This document shows, piece by piece, positions 45,979-55,762 of a DNA stretch of 64,000 bases. The notes beneath the pieces are model-generated. The model searched no databases. It worked only from the letters and a program-made list of their open reading frames with translations, and was not told the DNA's origin. The translations under genes were made by a program, and so were the position numbers. Positions within the stretch are counted from its first letter, which is position 1. Every line of letters starts with the position of its first letter. Source of the stretch: Luzula sylvatica (taxonomy: Eukaryota > Streptophyta > Magnoliopsida > Poales > Juncaceae); contig OX326959.1 of the NCBI GenBank assembly GCA_946800325.1, positions 11,414,862 to 11,478,861 on the forward strand. Direction: 5' to 3'.

Positions 45979-47507
45979 GGAAAAATTCACTGTTTACACA
46001 CGAAAAAAAAAAAATTACGAAAATACACACGTTTCCAAAATAATTCCAAAAATACACAATGGCGGAGTTACAAACTCCGCCAAATTAAAAAATGGCGGAG
46101 TTTGTAACTCCGCCATTTTTTACTTCCTTAATTTTCCTTAATTTGCACTTAGTCCAGTTGGTTTTGTTTAGATTATTTGGCGGAATTTGTAATTCCGCCA
46201 AATTTTGTTTTTCCATTAAAAATTGATATTTGCTCCCAAATTTTATCATAACATGATTTATGTTCTAAATTAGTATCTTTAATTAAAATAATAACTAGTA
46301 TATGTTCGCTGTTAACTTAATACGTAATTAATAATTATTCGAATTCATAAATTCGAATAAATTTTACTGAATATTTAATTATATTTCTTAATTATCAACA
46401 TAATTGAACGTAATAACTATATAATGGATAATTCGGCGGGTACATTTTGGAGTTGAATAATTTTTTTTTTAATATCAGACACACCACGGACAAAGTTTGA
46501 AAAAAATATATAAAAAATTTATTCTACTCCAAAATGTACCCGCCGAATTATCCATTATTTAGTTATCACGTTCAATTATGTTGATAATTAAGATATATAA
46601 TTAAATATTTAGTAAAATTTATTCAAATTTAAGTATTCGAATAATTATTAATTACGTATTAAGTTAACAACTAACATATATTGGTTATTACTTTAATTAA
46701 ATATACTAATTTTGAACATAGATAATGTTGTGGTAAAATTCAAAAACAAATACCAAATTTTATCATAACATGATCTATGTTCAAAATTAGTATATTTAAT
46801 TAAAATAATAACCAATATATGTTAGTTGTTAACTTAATACGTAATTAATAATTATAAGAATACTTAAATTTGAATAAATTTTACTGAATATTTAATTATA
46901 TATCTTAATTATCAACATAATTGAACGTGATAACTAAATAATGGATAATTCGGCGGGTACATTTTGGAGTAGAATAAAGTTTTTATATATTTTTTTCAAA
47001 CGTTGTCACGTGTGTGTCGGATATTAAATTTTTTTTTATTCTACTCCAAAATGCACCCGCCGAATTATCCATTATATAGTTATTACGTTCAATTATGTTG
47101 ATAATTAAGAAATATAATTAAATATTCAGTAAAATTTATTCAAATTTATGAATTCGAATAATTATTAATTACTTATTAAGTTAACAGCCAACATGTACTA
47201 GTTATTATTTTAATTAAATATACTAATTTTGAACATAGATCATGTTATGGTAAAATTTGGGAGCAAATATCAATTTTTAATTGAAAAATAAAATTTGGCG
47301 GAATTACAAATTCCGCCAAATAATATAACATAGTTGTCAGGCTTAAGTGCAAATTAAGGAAGTAAAAAATGGCGGAGTTACAAACTCCGCCATTTTTTAA
47401 TTTGGCGGAGTTTGTAACTCCGCCATTGTGTATTTTTGGAATTATTTTAGAAACGTGTGTATTTTCGTAATATTATTTTTTTTCGTGTGTAAACAGTGAA
47501 TTTTTCC
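45979..47507. mobile_element. Four-armed foldback element with nested GGCGGAGTT hairpins
   Basis: A 1,529-bp element with terminal inverted repeats (GGAAAAATTCACTGTTTACA at the left and its complement at the right) and perfect 9-bp duplications TAATTTTTT (45970-45978 and 47508-47516). The outer arms carry three short palindromes each, at 46060-46080, 46093-46113 and 46179-46199 and mirrored at 47297-47317, 47371-47391 and 47404-47424. All have the form GGCGGARTT-(ACA or TGT)-AAYTCCGCC. Inside are four ~200-bp arms of alternating orientation (about 46232-46440, 46535-46745, 46755-46950 and 47045-47258), so several competing long hairpins are possible. The duplication length suggests Mutator-like mobilisation. 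There is no coding capacity. Confidence 0.9.
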
Positions 47508-47516
47508 TAATTTTTT

Positions 47517-48690
47517 TCGTAGCTCATTTATTTTATGAGCGAAAACTATTTGCAACGAGAAAAAAAAGGGTAGAGATTACGAAAAGTCTACAATTAACTC
47601 GAGCATGGATGAGATTGACCATAATGTGGTTATGAAAATTTTATAGAGATAATCATGCTGTTGAGATATTGAGGATTTAAATTAAGCTAGCTTTATTTCT
47701 CAGTAGTTTATTTTGATTCTTTTTGTTAGGTTTTCGGTTTGGGTATGTACACACATGAAAAGGTGTTCTAAAGTTATTATGGTGTGCAACAGATAAATTA
47801 ATTATATTGGTATGTTATATTTTGCAATACGAGTTTTGAATTGGAAATAATAAGTGAAGGGTTGTAGTAATGTTTGATTTGGTGATAATAGCTTGATTAC
47901 TATCTGTGATAGAGAAAACAGATATATTTAATTATTTTTCTCGATTGAAGTATATTCATGGACAATAGTTCATTTTAGCTAAGATATCACAAAACTAATC
48001 GTAAAATGTTATCATGCCTGTTTGTGATTAACATATAAACTTAAATATGATTTTTACCTAATAAAAAGAAGTTAAAAATTATTTTTTGTGATCTTATACA
48101 TTGATTACTTGTTTTTTAGAAACTCATATTCCATATAACTATTTACTTGTCATTTTATATATTACACTAATTTTTGAACACTCTTTGTGTCATATTTCTC
48201 ATTCTTAAACCTGAATCCCAACAACTACATTTCACATTAATGTAGAGAAAAATTATGAAATTTTTTATTCCAACTTTTATTTGACATACACAATTTTTTT
48301 ATTATCTAATAAATATTATTGGTAATATTTGATAATAATCATATTATTATAATTATTGTATATAATAGTAAAGTCGTTGTTATTATTATATTTTGGATAC
48401 TTAATCAATCTTGTCATTATTATTAACCATTTTAAATTAGTATTTTCATGTTTCTTATTTTTATTGTTCTATTCTTCAAAAAAATGAATAACTCTTGAGT
48501 TAAATATTGTATTTTTCATGTAAAAATCTCCACACATAAACTAGTTTTAATATTTTCTTTATTTTATACTCGATATGAATATTGTTTTATTTAAGTTTAT
48601 TTTACTTTAATACATAAAGAGTAACCAGGTAATATAATATGAATAAACATGTAAGTAAAAAATGTATTTTTAAATAGTTAGTATTTTATA
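47517..48690. other. Intergenic, no gene seen
   Basis: AT-rich sequence between the foldback element and the Helitron 3' end. I found no recognisable protein, splice-bounded exon pattern, RNA gene or clear transposon terminus. Confidence 0.45.
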
Positions 48691-48695
48691 ATATA

Positions 48696-48724
48696 CTAGC
48701 TTTATCCCCGCGCAATTGCGCGGG
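48696..48724 (-). mobile_element. Helitron 3' terminus (minus strand)
   Basis: On the minus strand the sequence reads CCCGCGCAATTGCGCGGG (a perfect 18-bp palindrome), then GATAAAG, CTAG and host T. A GC-rich hairpin a few bases before a terminal CTAG, inserted before T, is the standard Helitron 3' end. The element would extend to higher coordinates, but I could not identify its TC 5' end. The minisatellite at 48960-49400 would lie inside it. Confidence 0.8.
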
Positions 48725-48959
48725 ATGTTTTTTATATAATGATTTAAATAGAATTAACGCGTGTGCGAATTAACGCGCATGCGTTTGAACTAAATTAATC
48801 TAATCATGACATATTTGCAAATATCATGATGTCAATAGATGCATAAGGTTCGTGAAATTAGTCTATCACGGATATTATTTTCTAATATAATTTGTGTAAA
48901 TAACATTTGTTCAGGACCTTCTAAAATCGATTAATATAATCAGTCAATATTCGCAAGTT

Positions 48960-49400
48960 TTAATATGTATGTAAAATAGGAAAAAATGACCAAATGTAAA
49001 AAATGACCAAAATATAAAATAAGAAAAAATGATCAAAATGTAAAAAAAGACCGAAATGTAAATAAAAAAGGACAAAAATATAAATAAAAAGGACAAAAAT
49101 GTAAATTAAAACTAAAAAGAACCCAAGTGTAAATAAAAATGACCAAAATGTAAATTAAAAATGTAAAAAAGGACCGAAATATAAATGAAAATGACCAAAA
49201 TGTAAATAAAAAGGACAAAAATATAAATTAAAACTAAAAAGGATCAAAATGTAAATAAAAAGGATCAAATTGTAAATTAAAATATAAAAAAGGACCGAAA
49301 TGTAAATAAAAGGACCAAAATGTAAAAAAGACAAAAAATATAAATTAAAATTAAAAATGACCAAAATGTAAATAAAAATGACCAAAATGTAAATTAAGAA
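48960..49400. repeat. Minisatellite of ~20-bp AAATGACCAAAATGTAAATA units
   Basis: Roughly twenty degenerate copies of AAATGACCAAAATGTAAATA and related AAAGGACAAAAATATAAATT units run through this interval. There is no coding evidence; the open frames it creates on the minus strand are repetitive Phe/Tyr/Leu strings. It lies beside the Helitron 3' end. Confidence 0.85.
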
Positions 49401-50051
49401 AATTAAGAAAATATTTTTTTTACAAAAAAACCTTTGATAACGTGTAGGTTTAGAATTGGAAGAAATTTATTTGATTTACATATAAGATATAATTACACTG
49501 ATTATTTTATATCCATAATTAACTAAATAAGAACTCATCGCGTATCGCGAGAATTCTCCCAGTAAATATACCAAAAGAAGTGTTGAATATTTATGATAAC
49601 AAAATCATCCAGACAACGACTTAAAGTGAAATAAATTCAAAGTATTTTTGATGCATCGGGTCGAGAATTATATTCAAAAGAATATATTGTTCAAATGAAC
49701 TACGTTCATCTGAGAAAAAGGATAAAATCAATTATTTCTTTTTTTGCAACTCGGTGATTTTCCCGACTCATTATGAATCATTGGATTGAGATCTAAAGAT
49801 CAATATTGATCAGTACTAATATTATTGTTGGTCACTATATACAAACATTTATGTATTTTCTAAATTATACATTTCTTGTTTTGAATTCATAAAATAATAT
49901 CAAAATTATTTTACTCCTAATAAATAAAATTGAAATTATTGTATGTATAAGTATAACCCATAAGAATATAAAATTATCTAAACAATAAATATGAATCGTA
50001 GACAAATTTACATGTAAGCTTGCAAAAGGTGTCATATAAATTTATAAAATT

Positions 50052-50992
50052 GAGGCAAACCCTAGCCGCCGCCTCCACCCCCTCCTCTCTCACACCTTCG
50101 ACCCAGTTCCTGGAGGTCCGGCGCGACGACGATAGACCGCGGCGCTGGAGGCAAACCGAGGCGAGCGGCGACGGAGGCAAACCGAGGCGAGCGGCGACGG
50201 AGGCAAACCGTGGCCACCGAGGCGAACGACGCGTCGGCAGGAAGGGGAGCCCCTGGCGGAGATCCGAGGACGACAGCCCCGGCGACAACCCGAGGACGAC
50301 AGTCCCTGGTGGAGATCCGAGAGCGACGGGCACAGCCCCGGCGACAATCCGAGGGCGACAGCGACAGCGAGGGGGCGACAGGCTGCGACAGCGAGGGCGA
50401 CGGTGCCGCGACAAGGAAAAGGGTGACGGCTCCGACGAGGCCGGTTATGGAGACGAATTGATCGTCTAAGGATAGCCGAAAGCATCATCGCTAGCGAGCG
50501 GCGGCGGCTAGGGTTTCCGAAGCTAGCGAGGGCTGTCATCGGGGCGATTTTGGAGCTCCTCGAAGAGCAAAAACTCGAAAGAAAAAAGCGGGAAGGGAAA
50601 AAGGGAAATCGAAAAAACGCAAGGCTGATGCCGAGTCTGGGGCGAGTCTGGGACGAGTCTGGGCCGAGTCTGGGGCGAGGCCGAGAGCGACGGCCGAGTC
50701 TGGGGCGAGTCTGGGGGCGAGTCCGAGAGCGACGGGCCGCGACAGCGACGGTGACAGCTTCGATGACAATCCGAGCGCGCGTGGCAAACCAAGGGCAGAG
50801 GGAGGTTGCGTTCGTCTAATGATGGCCGAAAGCATCATCTCTCGGCATGTATCTTACTTTTGCAATTATAATTTATTTTTGCGAAACTACTTTTTTACAT
50901 TTATCATGTAAAATCGCACCAATGTATTAAACTTTGCTTTAATATATTAAAAGAGGCTTCGCCTCTTTAGTTTTTCAAATTTTTTTTTTATT
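50052..50992. mobile_element. GC-rich insertion with 11-bp target duplication
   Basis: Comparison with copy 2 shows an inserted 941 bp bounded by TTTATAAAATT at 50041-50051 and 50993-51003. The first ~790 bp are strikingly GC-rich and contain internal repeats: CGGCGACGGAGGCAAACCG in tandem near 50165-50210, GGGCGAGTCTGGG in tandem near 50640-50715, and AGCCGAAAGCATCATC at about 50474 and 50824. Open frames on both strands are repetitive and match no family I know. A short hairpin AAAGAGGC-TTC-GCCTCTTT occurs near 50950-50968, and the right end is T-rich. The class is unclear: a Mutator-like element carrying gene-derived sequence, or a retroposed copy. Confidence 0.7.
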
Positions 50993-51346
50993 TTTATAAA
51001 ATTCACAAAATACTTTTTATTAATTATATTGTATAAATATTAATATATGTCTTTTGTATACATATTAATTCACAAACTACCTTTGATTCATCAATATACT
51101 TGAGATCTAAAAATATATATTAATATTTGCAACAGGATGTGTGCATGTTGAAACATGGAAAACGTTTTCTTTGTTTGGGATTAGGTCATAACATAAAAAA
51201 ATGACTATCTAAATCATTTCAGAATATTTATTTTTGATTGAATAGGAGGCTATTGCAAAAAAAAAAAAGAATCAAATCATTATCCAATTTAGCCCAACTT
51301 TCTTCATCCAACCCAAAACAATTACAAACATTTCAACATTTAGAAC

Positions 51347-52086
51347 CAATGTTATAGAAATCGCTAGGCGCTAGTCGGGCGGACGGGCACCGTCTAGCGC
51401 CTAGAGGGATTAATCGGGGATTAATCGGATCTAGGCGAATTTATAATTTTACTCATATTTTTTAATTTATATATATTATAATTTGGGTTATAATTTTTTA
51501 TACACAAAATCACAGCTATAATTTTGATCAATACCTAGGGTTTATTGTCTAAGAAAAAATTGCACAAATTAAAATCAAATACATGATAAATTTCAATAAA
51601 ACACCAAAGAAATCCAATGAAAAACAAAGAAAGAAAGAAAGAGAACAAACCTTGCTTGGATTGCAGGTCAGACTAGTCAGCCATGACGATTGGAGACGAA
51701 GATGGCCTGCTGGAGACGGAGATGGCCTGCTGTTTGGAGAAGGCGACTGTTCGGCGAGTGCAGACGGCGACTGTTCGGCGAACGCAGACGGCGACTGTTC
51801 GGCGATTGATCGGAGACGGCGACTGTTCGGCGAGCGCAGAAGCAGAGAAGTGGGCTCGTCGTAGGGAGAAGAAAGAAGTGAGGGGAAAAGGAAGAGAGAA
51901 GCGGGCCTGGGCCGTGAGTTTTTTTTTTTTCTAATTTAAATGGGCCTAGGCGGTATTTAGACGCTATTTAGGCGTCTAGGCGCTATTTTGGCGGATCTAG
52001 GTGGAATTCCGCCTAGACCATACCGATTAGAGCAAATCTATTCGTTTTCCCGGCGCCTAGCGCCTAGGCCGATTTTTACAACATTG
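51347..52086. mobile_element. hAT-type non-autonomous element with CAATGTT ends
   Basis: The 740-bp element begins CAATGTTATAGAAATCG and ends CGATTTTTACAACATTG. It is flanked by 8-bp duplications TTTAGAAC at 51339-51346 and 52087-52094. The subterminal arms hold many CTAGGCGCTAG-like repeats in both orientations. The centre (about 51650-51920) is GC-rich, with GACGGCGACTGTTCGGCGA repeated four times near 51740-51835. There is no transposase. Nine-bp Mutator-like boundaries are a possible alternative reading (TTTAGAACC), but CA..TG ends with 8 bp fit hAT better. Confidence 0.85.
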
Positions 52087-53710
52087 TTTAGAACCATGCA
52101 AAAAGAATGCAGTTCCGACATTTTAACCATAAATAATTCCAATAATCTTCTTATTTTAAGGAAATATTAATCTAAATTCTTTATATTTTGTTTTCCATTT
52201 GAAATCGTACCATTATAATTTTGTTGAACGATTATATTTTGTTATGTGTATTCATCTCCTCTATAACTCTATTAGCTGAATGTTTGATTTTTTTTAATAA
52301 TTATATTTTGGTGTATTATATGTTAAACCACAAAATGTTCCAATATGATTTAATCTCGTTTCTATATTATGTGCTTAATTTTCTATATATCATATTTAAT
52401 TACACTAAATTTATGTAACATGCTCGAACCACGTAGAAAGATAATATATTGCGAGAATTCTCGGTGATTTAACATGCTCGAACCACGTAGAAAGATATCA
52501 TATTTAATTACACTAATTATTTTATATCCATAATGAACTAAATAAGAACTCATCGTGTATCGCGAGAATTCTCCTGTAAATATACCAAAAGAAGTGTTGA
52601 ATATTTATGATAACAAAATCATCCACACAATGACTTAAAGTGAAATAAATTCAAAGTATTTTTGATGCATCGGGTCGAGAATTATATTCAAAAGAATATA
52701 TTGTTCAAATGAACTACGTTCATCTGAGAAAATGGATAAAATCAATTATTTCTTTTTTTGCAACTCGGTGATTTTCCCGACTCATTATGAATCATTGGAT
52801 TGAGATCTAAAGATCAATATTGATCAGTACTAATATTATTGTTGGTCACTATATACAAACATTTATGTATTTTCTAAATTATACATTTCTTGTTTTGAAT
52901 TCATAAAATATCAAAATTATTTTACTCCTAATAAATAAAATTGAAATTATTGTATGTATAAGTATAAACCATAAGAATATAAAATTATCTAAACAATAAA
53001 TATGATCGTAGACAAATTTACATGTAAGCTTGCAAAATGTGTCATATAAATTTATAAAATTCACAAAATACTTTTGATTAATTATATTGTATAAATATTA
53101 ATATATGTCTTTTGTATACATATTAATTCACAAACTACCTTTGATTCATCAATATACTTGAGATCTAAAAATATATATTAATATTTGCAACAGGATGTGT
53201 GCATGTTGAAACATGGAAAACGTTTTCTTTGTTTGGGATTAGGTCATAACATAAAAAAATGACTATGTAAATCATTTCAGAATATTTATTTTTGATTGAA
53301 TTGGAGGCTACTGCAAAAAAAAAAAAAAATCAAATCATTATCCAATTTAGCCCAACTTTCTTCATCCAACCCAAAAGAATACAGTTCCGATATTTTAACT
53401 ATAAATAATTCCAATAATCTTCTTATTTTAATGAAATATTAATCTAAATTATTTATATTTTGTTTTCCACATGAAATCGTACCATTATAATTTTGTTGAA
53501 CGATTATATTTTGTTATGTGTATTCATCTCCTCTATAACTCTATTAGCTGAATGTTTGATATTTTTTTAATAATTATATTTTGGTGTATTATATTTTAAA
53601 CCACAAAATGTTCCAATATGATTTAATCTCGTTTCTATATTATGTGCTTAATTTTCTATATATCATATTTAATTACACTAAATTTATGTAACATGCTCGA
53701 ACCACGCAGA

Positions 53711-54298
53711 ATCGTATGTTGTCGAAAACGGAAGTCGTGACAGGAATACTCATTATTTACATACCATTTTCATCTACGCGTTTTTATTAGGACGAATTGA
53801 TGTATTTGGCCCTAGAAAGGAAATAAGCATTAATATGCAACTAAATAATTAGTTCAAAAAAAAAATACACAAATAAAAAACTGCATACTAATTTGCATGT
53901 AATACATCATGTGTGATATATGATTAAAATGTAGCTTCTAAATGCGAGTCGTGTGATATCATTTATAATACGTGATTAACCAACAGTTTAAGGCTATATT
54001 ATACATAGAAGACGCAAAACAAAAAATTTCTTTTTGTATGAAATTTCTTATATTTTATTACAATACATCCATCCCTAAAATAAGGTATTGGAGAAAATCA
54101 TATTAAAAATTGAAAATAATGCAAGAATAAAAAATCAACATTGTTTATTCCTTATGGTATTATAGCTTTTCTATTAATAATTATAATTAAATTGTTTGTA
54201 TTGTGCAATGTAATATTTTATAACCAAAATTTAATATTTTATAAGTTTGGGGAGGTGGAATTAGAGTGAAATTAGAATTTCAAGATGAGGCAAAATTT
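53711..54298. other. Intergenic, paralogous to 45480-45850
   Basis: From about 53790 to 54110 the sequence parallels 45490-45850 (GAAATAAGCATTA, CGTGTGATATCATTTATAATACGTGATTAACCAA, GTATGAAATTTCTTATATTTTATTACAAT). This is one more piece of the dispersed block that also includes 44600-45400. No gene is recognisable. Confidence 0.5.
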
Positions 54299-54716
54299 AA
54301 TTCTTTGTTTGGCATGTGGAATTAGAGGTGAATTTCAAAGTGGAGGTAATTATTGTTCCATTTTTTAGGATAAATTTGATTCCATCAAAACTTGGAGTGC
54401 CAAGATGATGCAAAATCCAAAACCAATTAAGACAATTAATTAATTAAATACTTATAACTAATTCAATTTGAACTATAATGCAATTTCATTGTAATAAATA
54501 AATATGGTTTCTCCGATATTTTCGACATATATTTTATTAATATAATATTATTTATATTAAGTACATTCAATTTTTATATTATTATTATAATATTATAATA
54601 TTATAATTATATAATTATATAATATTATATTAATTAAATTAAAATAATTATATTAATTGTAATAAATATTAATATATAAAATATTATATTAATATATATA
54701 ATTAATACTATTTAAC

Positions 54717-54717
<1 letters not shown>

Positions 54718-54783
<66 letters not shown>
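54718..54783. repeat. (ATA)n microsatellite
   Basis: About 21 uninterrupted AAT-type triplets, inside a kilobase of near-pure A/T sequence. Confidence 0.95.
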
Positions 54784-55400
54784 CAATATCAATATTAATA
54801 TATTAATATTATTAATATTAATATAATATTAATTAATAATACAATAATATTATAACTAATATAATAATAAATATTATTATAATATATTAGTAGTAATATG
54901 TTAATATTATTTCAATATATTTATATAAATATTAATATAATAATATTAATATCAATATAATATATTAATATATTAATATTAGAATATATTATTAATATTA
55001 ATATTAGAATATTATTATTTAGTAATACAATAATTTATTAATATTAATATATTATATTATTTTTAATATAATATATTAATAATAATATATTAAAATATTA
55101 ATATTACAATATAAATAATATTATTAATATAAACATATTAACAATATTAATAATATTAATATGTTAATATTATAATAGTATATTATATGAATATGCTAAT
55201 ATAATAGCATTAATATAAAAATATTAATATATTAGTATTATTTGAAATATTTTAATATTAATATTAATATTAATATTATAATTAATATTATAATATTAAA
55301 ATTAGTACCATAATATTACTACAATTAAGAATATTATGATAATTTTATATTGCAATAATGTCATATTATAATCATATTATTAATTTAGTTAAACTAATTT

Positions 55401-55402
<2 letters not shown>

Positions 55403-55465
<63 letters not shown>

Positions 55466-55488
55466 GAAGAAGAAGAAGAAGAAGAAGA
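55403..55488. repeat. Compound (AAT)n-(AAG)n microsatellite
   Basis: About 20 AAT-type triplets run directly into eight AAG-type triplets and then return to AAT-type sequence. The switch in motif within one tract is typical of a point mutation that was then spread by slippage. Confidence 0.95.
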
Positions 55489-55762
55489 AAATAATAACAT
55501 AATAATAATAATATTATAATAATTTAATATTATGATAATACTATTATATTGTATTAATTTTAATCAAACTTTAGTTTTATATTTTCAATAACGAAATTCC
55601 AAAATTTTGTAAACAACCAAACAGAGAATTATATTTTCCAACATCTTATAATTTGGTCATCCAAACAAACTGTGGAATTACTAATTCCAGAATTTCTTTC
55701 TCCTCCACCTTATAATCCAATTCCATTCTACTAATTCCTCTTGCCAAACAGCCCCTAGAGTT

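Larger units (their letters stand above)
49490..53710. repeat. Tandem segmental duplication, two copies
   Basis: Copy 1 (about 49490-52480) and copy 2 (about 52500-53710) are highly similar. Matching parts are 49490-50051 with 52505-53060, 51004-51335 with 53061-53375, and 52105-52435 with 53383-53705. Copy 1 is longer because it contains the insertions at 50052-50992 and 51347-52086, while copy 2 lacks about 35 bases at the second site. A short repeat of AACATGCTCGAACCACGTAGAAAGAT at 52417-52495 marks the junction. No gene is recognisable in the shared sequence. Confidence 0.85.
54299..55762. mobile_element. Degenerate inverted-repeat element filled with AT microsatellites
   Basis: The right end reads CTTGCCAAACAGCCCCTAG. 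Its complement, CTAGGGGCTGTTTGGCAAG, is a hAT-style terminus often seen in plant MITEs. A decayed partner, TTTGTTTGGCATGTGGAATTAG, occurs at about 54304-54325. Between them lie long AT tracts, including an AAT/TAA run at about 54718-54783, and (AAT)n followed by (AAG)n at about 55403-55488. I could not identify a target duplication, so the boundaries are provisional. Confidence 0.45.

Noticed and set aside
50020..50838. Overlapping 80-150-codon frames in the GC-rich insertion
   Set aside because: High GC removes stops on both strands. The products are Arg/Ser/Pro-rich, repetitive and match no family, so I describe the insertion instead of a gene.
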